Shown here in pieces: positions 53,074-62,530 of a DNA stretch of 64,000 bases. The stretch is from Humitalea rosea. GTDB lineage: Bacteria > Pseudomonadota > Alphaproteobacteria > Acetobacterales > Acetobacteraceae. The notes under the pieces are model-generated. The model was not told the DNA's origin, made no database searches, and was given only the letters and a program-made list of their open reading frames with translations. The position numbers and the translations under genes are program-made. Where the stretch lies: NCBI RefSeq assembly GCF_003253705.1, contig NZ_QKYU01000003.1, positions 62,001 to 126,000 of the forward strand, given 5' to 3'. Positions within the stretch are counted from its first letter, which is position 1, and the number at the start of each line of letters is the position of its first letter.

Positions 53074-54225
53074 ATGATCGCGCGCACGACCACCGTCGTC
53101 ATCGCCCTCGGCACCGCCCAGACCCTGGCCTGGGCCTGTTCCTATTACCTGCCGGCGATCCTGGCGGCGCCGATGGCCGAGAGCCTCGGCCTGCCGCCAT
53201 CGGCGGTGTTCGCGGCGTTTTCCGGGGCCTTGCTGCTCGGCGCGGTGGTGGGGCCGGTCGTCGGGCGGGTCATCGACCACAGCGGCGGGCGTGGGGTGCT
53301 GGCGGCCTCCAGCCTGGTGCTGGCGGCGGGGTTACTGATCCTGGCGGGGGCGGGCGGGCTGGTCGGGCTGATACTCGGCTGGGCGGTGATGGGGCTGGGC
53401 ATGGCCATGGGGCTGTATGACCCCGCCTTCGCGACCCTGGCGCGGCTCTATGGCGCCGAGGCGCGGGGCAAGATCACCGGCATCACCCTCTTCGCCGGCT
53501 TTGCCAGCACCATCGGCTGGCCGGTCAGCGCGCTGCTGCTGGAGGCCTTCGGCTGGCGCGGGGCCTGTATCGGCTGGGCCGGGGTGCAGGTGCTGATCTG
53601 CCTGCCGCTCTATCTGTCGCTGCCGCGCGCCGAGATGCCGCTGGCCGGCAGCAGCCCGGCCGCCGCGGCGCCGCCCCGGGCGCCACCGCCGAAGCACGCC
53701 ATGGGGCTGCTGGCCTTCGTCTTCGCCGTCGCGGCCTTCAATGCCGGGGCGATCGGGGCGCATCTGCCGGGGCTGTTCTCGGCCGCGGGGGCGAGCCCGG
53801 CGGCGGCGGTGCTGGCCGCCGCCCTGATCGGTCCGGCCCAGGTCGGCGCGCGGGTGGTGGAGTTCAGCCTGTTGCGGCGCTTCCACCCGCTGGTCGCGGC
53901 GCGGATCGCCACGCTGACGCATCCGCTGGGGGCGCTGACCCTGGCGGCGCTTGGGGCGCCGGGGGCGGCGGGCTTCGCGCTGCTGCATGGCGCGGGCAAT
54001 GGCATGCTGACCATCGCCAAGGGCACGCTGCCGCTGGCGATCTTCGGGGCAGGGGGCTACGGCGCCCGCACCGGGCTGCTCTCGATCCCCGCGCGGCTTG
54101 CGCAGGCGGCGTCCCCGGTCGTGTTCGGGCTGCTGATCGCGGGTTATGGCGTGGGGGCGCTGTGGCTCTCCGCGGGCCTCGCGCTCCTGGCCTGCGGGGC
54201 GCTGTTCCTGCTGCGCGCCCGCTGA
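53074..54225 (+). CDS. MFS transporter
   Basis: 383 residues, 12 predicted membrane helices, no signal peptide. The first helix begins TTVVIALGTAQTLAWACSYYLP and GRVIDHSGGRGVL is the loop 2-3 motif. The open frame upstream crosses modA and is not coding. It is divergent from modABC with the ModE-type operator between them, so molybdenum- or oxyanion-linked control is possible. The substrate is unknown. It ends 4 bases from the convergent RTX-protein gene. Confidence 0.87.
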   Translation: MIARTTTVVIALGTAQTLAWACSYYLPAILAAPMAESLGLPPSAVFAAFSGALLLGAVVGPVVGRVIDHSGGRGVLAASSLVLAAGLLILAGAGGLVGLILGWAVMGLGMAMGLYDPAFATLARLYGAEARGKITGITLFAGFASTIGWPVSALLLEAFGWRGACIGWAGVQVLICLPLYLSLPRAEMPLAGSSPAAAAPPRAPPPKHAMGLLAFVFAVAAFNAGAIGAHLPGLFSAAGASPAAAVLAAALIGPAQVGARVVEFSLLRRFHPLVAARIATLTHPLGALTLAALGAPGAAGFALLHGAGNGMLTIAKGTLPLAIFGAGGYGARTGLLSIPARLAQAASPVVFGLLIAGYGVGALWLSAGLALLACGALFLLRAR

Positions 54226-54229
54226 GCGG

Positions 54230-57200
54230 TCAGACGAAAAGGATGCCGTAGGAGGCAGGGGATTCGCTGATCACCGAGGGGGCGGTCAGCGCCACATGTT
54301 CCGGGCTTTCGCTGAAATCGAGGACGACATCGACGCGCGGCACGCCGGCGTTCAGCGTGTTGGTCCAATAGGCCAGCCCGCCCGCATCCGGCGCGCGGTC
54401 CAGCGTGTTCACATAGAGGGCGGCGGCGAAATCCTGGTTGCCCAGCGCGCCGTATTTCGCCTGGAACTCCGGCGATCCCACGAAGGAGGCAGCGACCTCC
54501 CGCTGCGAGATCGCGCCCGCATCCAAGGCGTCGCGCCAGAAGGAGAGCCCGCCGACATCGGGCAGCCGCCCGAACACCGTGTCGTAGATGCGCGCCACCA
54601 CGGCCGCGTTCTCGTTCAGGTCCCAGATGCCGGCCGCCACGCTGGGGGCGGTGAGCTGCTTGTTCTCGGGACTTTCGGAGAAGGAGACCAACACATCCGC
54701 GCGCGGCACGCCGGCGCCGAGCACGCCCTCCCAATAGGTCTGCCCGCCCACATCGGGGCCGCGCCCGAGGACATTGTGGTAGAGCGTATCGACGAAGGCG
54801 GCGTTGGACAGGCCGGTGCCGAAGCGGGCCGCGAACTCGTCGCTGCCGAGGAAGCCCTGCGCCAGGCTGCCGAGATTGCCCGTGCCATGTTGCAGATGGC
54901 CGATCCAGAAATTCAGCCCGCCCTGGTCCGGCCCGCGCCCCAGCCCCGCCTGGTAGAGCCGCAGCACCTGCGCCGCCGGGTCGGCCGCATCGAGCACGAC
55001 GCGGCCATCGGCGAAGCGGATCTCCTCGATGCCGATATACTGCTCCACCTCCGCGCCATGGGTATGGGTGAGCGTACCGCCGGAGAGGGCGAAGCCGCTG
55101 CCCCGCCGCCCGATGCCGGTAAGGTCCACGACATCGAAGCCATCGCCGCCATTGAGCGTGTCATTGCCGGCGGCGCCGAGCAGCGTGTCATTGCCGCCGA
55201 GGCCGCCGAGCAGATTGTTGCCCGCATTGCCGATCAGCAGATTGGCCAGCCCATTGCCGGTGGCCGAGATATCGCCCGATCCGGCAAGGAACAGATCCTC
55301 GACCTCGATCGGCGCGGTATAGGAGACGGTGGCGGAGATGACGTCATGCCCTCCGCCCAGCGCCTCGACCACCACGACGGCGGCGTTGTTGACGAAGTAG
55401 GTGTCGTTCCCGGCCCCGCCCTCCAGCCGGTCGGCGCCGAGCCCGCCATCCAGCGTGTCATTGCCCCCGAAACCGCGCAGCACATTCGCCGCATCATTGC
55501 CGCGCAGGTAATTGTCGAGCTCATTGCCGTCGCCATTCGCGGCCCCGGTGCCATACAGCGTGAGGTTCTCGACATTCGCGGGCAGGCCGATGCTTTCGGC
55601 GATGACGATGGTGTCGATGCCACCGCCCGGCAGTTCGGTGACCGGCGTGCCGGCATTGGGCAGCACATAGACATCATCGCCCGGCCCATAGGCCAGTGCG
55701 GCGCCCGGGGTGTCGTTGTCGATGATCGTCGCGGTCGCCGAGGTGCGGGCGAGCACGAGACCGGTCGCGCTGCCGAGGGTGAGGAGGAAGGTCTCGGGCT
55801 GCTCGGACAGGGCATCGTCGATGATGTTGACCTGCACGGCCCTGGAGGTCTCGCCCGGCGCAAAGACCATGGTGCCGGAGAAGCCCTCGAAATCCTGGCT
55901 GCCGGCGGTGCCATAGTCCCAGGAATAGCGGACGCTGCTCTGGCTGGCGGAGGTGGCGTTGAGCCGGAAGACGAAGGTCACGGTGCCGTTCGGGCCGTTC
56001 TCGGCAACGGTGACGTCATCGACGCTCAGCGTGGGCAGCGAAACCGGCGCGGTGTCCGAGCGCGAGATCAGGGCGCTGCCGCGGCCATCGGCCACGGCGA
56101 TGCCGGGGGTGCCGCTGGCACCGGTCAGCAGCAGGTCGAAGCGCTCCTCGCCCTCGGCGATGGCATCGTCGAGCAGGTGCACCGAGACGGTGGCGCTGGT
56201 CTCGCCCGGGGAGAAGACGACGGAGCCCTGGGTCGGGACGAAATCCTGCCCGGCGACGGCCGAGCCAGTCGCGGCCTGGAAATTCACCGTGACCGGCGTG
56301 GTCGCGGCGCGGTCCAGGGTGAGGGCGAAATGCGCGAAGCCATCGGATTCATTGACGGTGGTGTCGGTCACGAAGACCAGCGGCGGCCGCTCGTTCCGGT
56401 CATTGTCGATGATGGTGGCCGTGGCCGAGCTGCGGCCGAGGACCAGGCCCGTGGGCGAGCCGAGCGTGAGGCGGAAGGTCTCCGGCCCCTCCGCCACGGC
56501 ATCGTCGATGACGTTGACCTGGACGGATTTGAGGGTCTCGCCCGGGGCGAAGACGATGGTGCCGGAGAAGCCGCCGAAATCCTGGCTGCCGGCGGTGCCG
56601 TAATCCCAGGAATAGGTGGCGCTGGTCTGGTTGGCGGAGGGCGCGCTCAGCCGGAACAGGAAGGTCACGGTGCCGGCTTCGTTGGTCTCGGAGACGGAGA
56701 CGTCGTCCACCGTGAGCAAAGGCAGCGACAGCGGCCCCGTATCGGAGCGCGCGATGATCGCGGTGCCGCGTGCGTCGGCCAGCGCGGTGCCGGCGGGGCC
56801 GGAGATGCCGGTCAGCACCAGATCGAAGGTCTCATCCGCCTCGGCGGCGCCCTCGTCGAGGATCTGCACCGCGACGGTCGCGCTGGTCTCGCCGGGGGCG
56901 AAGACCACCGTGCCCTGCTTGGCCAGGAAATCCGTCCCCGCGGCGGCGGTGCCATTCGCGGTCTGGTAATTCACCACGACGGGTGTGGTCGCGGCGCGGT
57001 CCAGGGTGATGACGAAATGCGCGAAGCCGTCGGATTCATTGACCCCGGTGTCGCCGACCGAGGCCAGCGGCGCGCGGTCCGTGCGGTCATTGTCGATGAT
57101 CGTGGCCGTCGCCCAGCCCTGGCTCAGCACCAGCCCGACCGGCGTGCCGAGGGTGATGTGGAAGGTCTCCGGCATTTCGGCCAGGGCGTCGTCGAGGACC

Positions 57201-58105
57201 GAGACCAGGATGGTCTTGGAGGTCTCGCCCGGGGCGAAGGTGATGGTGCCGCTGAAGCCCTGGAAATCCTGGCTGCCGGCGGTGCCGTAATCCCAGGAAT
57301 ACCGGACGCTGGTCTGGTTGGCCGAGGGCGCGCTGAGCCGGAAGACGAAGGTGAGGGCATTCAGCTCGCTGCCCTCGGAGATGGACACATCATCGACCGT
57401 CAGCATCGGCAGCGATACCGGGGTCGCGTCCGAGCGTGAGAGGGTGGCGGTGCCGCGGGCATCGGCCAAAGCGGTGCCGGCGGGGCCGGTGACGCCGGTC
57501 AGGATGAGGTCGAAGCTCTCATCCGACTCGATCGCCGCATCGTTCAGCAGCGGGACGGCGATGGTCTTGGCGGTCTCGCCCGGGGCGAAGACGATCGAGC
57601 CCTGGGTCGTGGTGAAATCGGCCCCGGCGGTGGCGGAGCCATTGGCGGTCTGGAAGGCCACGGTGACCGGCGCCCCCGCCGCGCGGTCCAGCGTCACCAC
57701 GAAATAGGCGAAGCCGTCGGATTCATTGACCGCGGTATCGGTGACGGAAACCAGCGGCGCCCGGTCGGTGCGGTCGTTGTCGAGGATGGTGGCGGTGGCC
57801 GAGGTGCGCGCAAGGCCAAGGCCGACCGGCGTGCCCAGAGTGAGGTGAAAGGATTCAGGCTCCTCGATGATGGCATCATCGGTGATCGCGACCTGAATGC
57901 TCTTGCTGGTCTCGCCGGCGGCGAAGGTGATCGTCCCGGTGAATGACCCGAAATCCTGGCTGCCGGCGGTGCCGTAGTCCCAGGAATAGCGGATGCTGGT
58001 CTGGTTGGCGGAGGCCGCGTTCAGGGCGAAGACAAAGGTCGCCAGGCCATCCTTCTCACCGACGACGATATCGCGGACCTCGACGAGTGGCAGAGTACCG
58101 GACAT
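54230..58105 (-). CDS. Large secreted protein: seven Calx-beta domains, RTX repeats, four DUF4214 repeats
   Basis: 1291 residues without a classical signal peptide. Residues about 5-800 hold seven Calx-beta domains of two alternating kinds (SWDYGTAGSQDF type and NESDGFAHF type). Residues about 815-990 contain glycine- and aspartate-rich calcium-binding RTX stretches (GGNDTLDGGLGADRLEGGAGND and LGGNDTLLGAAGNDTLNGGDG). The C-terminus has four DUF4214 units (LGRGPDQGGLNFW, LGRGPDVGGQTYW, FGRLPDVGGLSFW, LDRAPDAGGLAYW). This points to type I secretion and a calcium-dependent surface or extracellular role such as adhesion. ATG 58105 has GGGAG upstream; ATG 58114 and 58132 are in frame. No type I exporter genes are adjacent. 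Confidence 0.92.
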   Translation of the reverse strand: MSGTLPLVEVRDIVVGEKDGLATFVFALNAASANQTSIRYSWDYGTAGSQDFGSFTGTITFAAGETSKSIQVAITDDAIIEEPESFHLTLGTPVGLGLARTSATATILDNDRTDRAPLVSVTDTAVNESDGFAYFVVTLDRAAGAPVTVAFQTANGSATAGADFTTTQGSIVFAPGETAKTIAVPLLNDAAIESDESFDLILTGVTGPAGTALADARGTATLSRSDATPVSLPMLTVDDVSISEGSELNALTFVFRLSAPSANQTSVRYSWDYGTAGSQDFQGFSGTITFAPGETSKTILVSVLDDALAEMPETFHITLGTPVGLVLSQGWATATIIDNDRTDRAPLASVGDTGVNESDGFAHFVITLDRAATTPVVVNYQTANGTAAAGTDFLAKQGTVVFAPGETSATVAVQILDEGAAEADETFDLVLTGISGPAGTALADARGTAIIARSDTGPLSLPLLTVDDVSVSETNEAGTVTFLFRLSAPSANQTSATYSWDYGTAGSQDFGGFSGTIVFAPGETLKSVQVNVIDDAVAEGPETFRLTLGSPTGLVLGRSSATATIIDNDRNERPPLVFVTDTTVNESDGFAHFALTLDRAATTPVTVNFQAATGSAVAGQDFVPTQGSVVFSPGETSATVSVHLLDDAIAEGEERFDLLLTGASGTPGIAVADGRGSALISRSDTAPVSLPTLSVDDVTVAENGPNGTVTFVFRLNATSASQSSVRYSWDYGTAGSQDFEGFSGTMVFAPGETSRAVQVNIIDDALSEQPETFLLTLGSATGLVLARTSATATIIDNDTPGAALAYGPGDDVYVLPNAGTPVTELPGGGIDTIVIAESIGLPANVENLTLYGTGAANGDGNELDNYLRGNDAANVLRGFGGNDTLDGGLGADRLEGGAGNDTYFVNNAAVVVVEALGGGHDVISATVSYTAPIEVEDLFLAGSGDISATGNGLANLLIGNAGNNLLGGLGGNDTLLGAAGNDTLNGGDGFDVVDLTGIGRRGSGFALSGGTLTHTHGAEVEQYIGIEEIRFADGRVVLDAADPAAQVLRLYQAGLGRGPDQGGLNFWIGHLQHGTGNLGSLAQGFLGSDEFAARFGTGLSNAAFVDTLYHNVLGRGPDVGGQTYWEGVLGAGVPRADVLVSFSESPENKQLTAPSVAAGIWDLNENAAVVARIYDTVFGRLPDVGGLSFWRDALDAGAISQREVAASFVGSPEFQAKYGALGNQDFAAALYVNTLDRAPDAGGLAYWTNTLNAGVPRVDVVLDFSESPEHVALTAPSVISESPASYGILFV
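55705..58093 (-). repeat. Coding super-repeat with an exact 687-base period
   Basis: The landmark AATCCTGGCT (plus strand) occurs at 55891, 56578, 57265 and 57952, each exactly 687 bases (229 codons) apart. Each period encodes one pair of Calx-beta domains, giving 3.5 units. Confidence 0.9.
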
Positions 58106-58114
58106 CGCGCACAT

Positions 58115-58145
58115 CTCCCGCTGCTTCCGCAATGAAAGCAGCGGG
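58115..58145 (-). promoter_or_regulatory. Hairpin covering the ribosome-binding site of the RTX gene
   Basis: A perfect 10-base stem (58117-58126 with 58136-58145) and a 9-base loop lie immediately before the start. The minus-strand GGGAG (58119-58115) has its three G residues inside the stem, so the ribosome-binding site would be partly hidden in the folded mRNA. Confidence 0.5.
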
Positions 58146-58161
58146 TGCAGGAGATCGTCAA

Positions 58162-58190
58162 TTAATAAGTGGTAACGATATGTTGGTCAA
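58162..58190 (-). promoter_or_regulatory. Promoter of the RTX-protein gene
   Basis: On the minus strand TTGACC (58190-58185) is 17 bases from TATTAA (58167-58162), within an AT-rich intergenic stretch (58133-58238) that otherwise holds no gene. Predicted leader about 50 bases, including the hairpin. Confidence 0.5.
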
Positions 58191-58238
58191 ATCCACAAGA
58201 CAACCATTAGGTGGTGATAGGAACTCACGTTACTTTTT

Positions 58239-59393
58239 TCATGCGGTTCTTACTGCGCTTGGTGGCGCCTTCATCGGACGCCCGGCGCCTTCCGGCGCGC
58301 GATCCAACCAGCGGGCAAGGCGCGACAGCAGCAACGTGCCGGCCCCGATCAGCACGACATCCAGCACGAAGGGCTGCATCGGCCCCCAACCATGGCCCGT
58401 GGTGCGGAACAGCGTCGCCGCCGCATAGGACAGGAAGAGGCCGACGCAGAAGACCATCAGGCTGTGCCGCCCGATGCGGCCGAGCGCGCCCGACAGCGGA
58501 TGCCGCCAGATCGCCGCCCCGGCCGCCGGCAGCACCCGCACCGCGATCCAGGAGGTGGCGAAGGCATGCAGCAGTCGCAGCGGCCCCAGGCTGTCCTTGG
58601 CCGTCAGCGCGCCCAGGCCCGGCGCCGGCCCGGCCAGAAAGCCGTGCTCGATCAGCCGGAACCACAGCCCGCCCGCCAGCACCAGGATGGCGGCGGCGGT
58701 GATCCATTTCGTCCCCGGCAGCGGCCCGGCGCCGAACAGCGCCCGCCGCCCGATCCAGGCCCCGGTCATGAACAGGATCTGCCAGGCCAGGGGGTTGAAG
58801 CCGATCCCGCTGCCGCCGAGCGAGGGCAGGTTCCAGCCCCAGAGCTGCACCGCGCCCCAGAGCAGGACGGGCAGGATCAGCGCCAGGCCCCCCGCCCGCG
58901 CGAGCAGCAGCACGAAGCCCGGCAGCAACATCATGCACCAGATGAAAACCGGGAGGATTTCCTGAAAATTCGGCTGGTAGAGCAGCACCGCCGCCCCCGC
59001 GAAGCCGCTCAGCGGGTTGTGCAGCAGATGCCCGAAGCCCATCCGCTCGACCTCGCTCGGCATGCCGAGCAGCAGCGAGACGCTCAGCACCATCAGCGCG
59101 AAGCCGCTGAACACGACCAGATGCGTGCGCCACAGCCGCACGATCCGCAGCCCCAGATCCAGCAGTGCCGCGCGGAGCCCGTCCCGCGCCCGCTTGCGCG
59201 AGAAGACGCTGCCCAAGGCGAGGCCCGAGAGGAACAGGAACTGCTCGCTGCTGTCCGACAGGCCCCAGGCCGCGGGGATCAGCCAGGCGCCGATGAAGGA
59301 GCCGTAGGAATGCGAGGCGAAGATCACGAGTTGCAGATAGCCGCGCAGCGCATCGAGCCGCCCGTCGCGCCCCGGCGCCTTGGGCACCGCCAT
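58239..59393 (-). CDS. opgC: OpgC family membrane protein
   Basis: 384 residues, about ten membrane helices, acyltransferase-like OpgC fold that substitutes periplasmic glucans with succinyl groups in other bacteria. Signatures: RLDALRGYLQLVIFASHSYG at the start, FLFLSGLALGSVF and LRIVRLWRTHL. ATG 59393 is favoured because GAGG lies upstream, overlapping the previous stop; ATG 59411 overlaps the DoxX-like gene by 8 bases. It is cotranscribed with that gene from a sigma-F-type promoter. Confidence 0.88.
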   Translation of the reverse strand: MAVPKAPGRDGRLDALRGYLQLVIFASHSYGSFIGAWLIPAAWGLSDSSEQFLFLSGLALGSVFSRKRARDGLRAALLDLGLRIVRLWRTHLVVFSGFALMVLSVSLLLGMPSEVERMGFGHLLHNPLSGFAGAAVLLYQPNFQEILPVFIWCMMLLPGFVLLLARAGGLALILPVLLWGAVQLWGWNLPSLGGSGIGFNPLAWQILFMTGAWIGRRALFGAGPLPGTKWITAAAILVLAGGLWFRLIEHGFLAGPAPGLGALTAKDSLGPLRLLHAFATSWIAVRVLPAAGAAIWRHPLSGALGRIGRHSLMVFCVGLFLSYAAATLFRTTGHGWGPMQPFVLDVVLIGAGTLLLSRLARWLDRAPEGAGRPMKAPPSAVRTA

Positions 59394-59403
59394 CGCCGCC
59401 GCC

Positions 59404-59868
59404 TCACGCATGGTGGCGCCCCGGCACCAGCCCGCGCAGGCGGTCGATCCACAGCGGGATCTGCCCCCGCAGCAGCACGAGGATGGACAGCGAGGCGACC
59501 CAGGTGACGCAGGCCTCGATGAACAGCGTCGCGCCGTCATTGTAGGGGTCGATGCCGAGCGGGCTCACGACATGGAAGAAGATCGCCCCGCTGATGATGC
59601 CGAGCGAGAACAGCGCCCCCGGCACCCGCGTCTGCGGGATGAGCACCAGGATCGAGGCGATGATCTCCATCGAGGCGACGAAGAGGCGAAATGGCTTCTC
59701 GCCGCCCGGGGTGCCGAGCCAATCGGACAATATGGTGAAAAGAAACACCGATCCTTCGGCGCCCGGCAGCTTGAACTGCAAATAGTAGCCGTATTCCCAG
59801 GCGATCCAGATCGCCGGGATCCAGGACAGGCGGCGGGGCCAGGGGTGGGGCAGCGGCATCTTCGGCAT
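59404..59868 (-). CDS. DoxX-like membrane protein
   Basis: 154 residues, four membrane helices with the pattern of DoxX/DUF-type proteins (FVASMEIIASILVLIPQTRV and GIISGAIFFHVVSPLG). Such proteins are often found with sigma-F-type ECF systems. Predicted transcription start about 59885 leaves a leader of about 17 bases. Function in redox or metal stress is inferred from context. Confidence 0.75.
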   Translation of the reverse strand: MPKMPLPHPWPRRLSWIPAIWIAWEYGYYLQFKLPGAEGSVFLFTILSDWLGTPGGEKPFRLFVASMEIIASILVLIPQTRVPGALFSLGIISGAIFFHVVSPLGIDPYNDGATLFIEACVTWVASLSILVLLRGQIPLWIDRLRGLVPGRHHA

Positions 59869-59891
59869 CCAGTGTCAGCCATATGCCCTGG

Positions 59892-59917
59892 TTCGCCTGA
59901 TCCCCAGGCGTGGTTAC
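59892..59917 (-). promoter_or_regulatory. Sigma-F-type ECF promoter for the DoxX-opgC operon
   Basis: On the minus strand GTAACC (59917-59912), 16 bases, then CGAA (59895-59892). This is the mirror image of the promoter on the other strand and matches the GTAACC-N16-CGAA pattern reported for Caulobacter sigma-F. Confidence 0.72.
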
Positions 59918-59931
59918 GGCCGTAACCACGC
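59908..59931. repeat. Perfect 24-base palindrome shared by two divergent -35 elements
   Basis: The core GGTTACGGCCGTAACC is flanked by GCGT and ACGC, giving a perfect palindrome. Its two GTAACC halves are the -35 boxes of divergent promoters. Confidence 0.85.
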
Positions 59932-59947
59932 GGGCCGTGGCGGCGAA
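59922..59947 (+). promoter_or_regulatory. Sigma-F-type ECF promoter for the sigma/anti-sigma operon
   Basis: GTAACC (59922-59927), exactly 16 bases, then CGAA (59944-59947). It lies 30 bases before ATG 59978, so the sigma factor would activate its own operon. Confidence 0.72.
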
Positions 59948-59977
59948 ACAACAGCATCGAAATCGGAGCGAAACGCC

Positions 59978-60607
59978 ATGAGCATGGCCATCGGCGCCGG
60001 GCTGTGCAGGATGCCGATGCCCGCTAGTGTGGCCGCCATGCGAGATGAGGCCGGCGCCTGGGAAGTCTGGATGGTGGCCGCTCAGGCGGGCGATGGCGCC
60101 GCCTATACGGCGGTGCTGCGCGCCTGCGTCCCTTATCTGCGCGGTGTCGCCCGCCGGCGGCTGCGCGAGCCTTCCTCCATCGAGGATGCGGTGCAGGACA
60201 CGCTGCTGAGCATCCATCGCCTGCGCCATACCTGGGACCCGGAGCGGCCGCTGCGGCCCTGGCTCGCCGCCATCGCCGACCGCCGCGCCATCGACGTCGC
60301 CCGGCGCGAGGGGCGCCGCCAAGGGCGCGAGGTCGATCTGGCGCCGCTCGCCGAGACCCTGGCCTCGGCCGGGGAGGATGGCGAGGCCGCCTCGGCGGCG
60401 CATCAGCTTCGCGTCGCGATTTCCGAATTGCCGGAGAGCCAGCGCACCGCCTTGCGGCTGGCCAAGCTGGAGAACCTGCCTTTGGCCGAGGCCGCGGCCC
60501 GGTCGGGGCTTTCGGTCGGGGCCTTGAAGGTCGCGACGCATCGGGCGATGGCGAGTTTGAGAAAACGTCTGGGCGCATCACCGGGGGGAGGGCGAGATGG
60601 AGACTGA
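59978..60607 (+). CDS. sigF: ECF sigma factor (SigF-like)
   Basis: Sigma-70 family extracytoplasmic-function factor. Region 2 runs from about residue 55 (EDAVQDTLLSIHRLRHTWDP with RPWLAAIADRRAIDVARR), region 4 is LPESQRTALRLAKLENLPLAEAAARSGLSVGALKVATHRAMASLRKRL. ATG 59978 has GGAG 10 bases upstream and gives 209 residues. ATG 60038 would give 189 residues, the usual size, and is preceded by GCTAGTGT, a possible leaderless promoter. The stop overlaps the anti-sigma start by 11 bases. Assignment to the SigF group rests on the NrsF partner and the promoter sequence. Confidence 0.88.
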   Translation: MSMAIGAGLCRMPMPASVAAMRDEAGAWEVWMVAAQAGDGAAYTAVLRACVPYLRGVARRRLREPSSIEDAVQDTLLSIHRLRHTWDPERPLRPWLAAIADRRAIDVARREGRRQGREVDLAPLAETLASAGEDGEAASAAHQLRVAISELPESQRTALRLAKLENLPLAEAAARSGLSVGALKVATHRAMASLRKRLGASPGGGRDGD

Positions 60608-61232
60608 CGAGATGATCGCGACCCTGGCCGCCGATCTGACCCCGGTGCAGCCGGTCGTCCCCTGGCGGCGGGCGATGTTCTGGCTGCTGCTCGCCGTGAC
60701 CCTGATCACCGGCGCGGTCGCCTGGTACGGCTTCCGGCCGGATATCCACGAACGCATGCTGATGCCGTCCGAACAGATCCAGTGGATCGCCTCCGTGCTG
60801 GCCGGGGTGCTGGCGGCCTTGGCGGCGGCGCGGCTGGCCGAGCCCGGGCGCTCCGAAGCCTGGGCGCTGCTGCCGCTGCCGGCGGTGGTGGTCTGGCTGG
60901 CGGGGCTGGGCTGGGGCTGCCTTGCGGATATCGCGCGGCTGGGGGCGGCGGCGCTGACGCTCGGCACCTCCTGGCACTGCATGGGCTTCATCGTCGGACT
61001 CGGCGTGCCGCTGCTCGCGGTGCTGCTCTATTTGCTGAAGGATGGCGCGAGCCTGCGCCCCGGCCCGGTCGCGGCGCTCGCCGGGCTCGCGGCGGCGGCG
61101 CTGTCCTCCGCCGGGCTGTCGCTGTTCCACCATCTGGATGCGGTGCTGATGATCCTGGTCTGGCACGGCGCCGCGGTCGCGCTGGTGGCGGGAATCGGTG
61201 CGGTTTCGGGGCGGTTCGCGCTGGCGCGTTGA
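60597..61232 (+). CDS. nrsF: NrsF-family membrane anti-sigma factor (DUF1109)
   Basis: 211 residues, six membrane helices, with the DUF1109 pattern LAADLTPVQPV near the N-terminus, RPDIHERM, and WHCMGFIVGLGVPL. Conserved cysteines are at about residues 103 and 123 (WGCLADI and WHCMGF), which in this family may sense metals or oxidants. It would hold the sigma factor at the membrane until stress. Overlap with the sigma gene indicates co-translation. Confidence 0.9.
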   Translation: METDEMIATLAADLTPVQPVVPWRRAMFWLLLAVTLITGAVAWYGFRPDIHERMLMPSEQIQWIASVLAGVLAALAAARLAEPGRSEAWALLPLPAVVVWLAGLGWGCLADIARLGAAALTLGTSWHCMGFIVGLGVPLLAVLLYLLKDGASLRPGPVAALAGLAAAALSSAGLSLFHHLDAVLMILVWHGAAVALVAGIGAVSGRFALAR

Positions 61233-61317
61233 CCCGTCCTCCTTGGCGCCCCCCTTGGCGGCGAGGCAAAAACGCGCTTGTCCTCCCTGGACATCTCTAT
61301 CCCGGGGGAACCAAGCC

Positions 61318-62526
<1,209 letters not shown>

Positions 62527-62530
62527 CGCG

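Noticed and set aside
54146-57439. 1097-codon plus-strand open frame opposite the Calx-beta gene
   Set aside because: Its repeats simply mirror the 687-base super-repeat of the real gene; no ribosome-binding site, signal peptide or family features.
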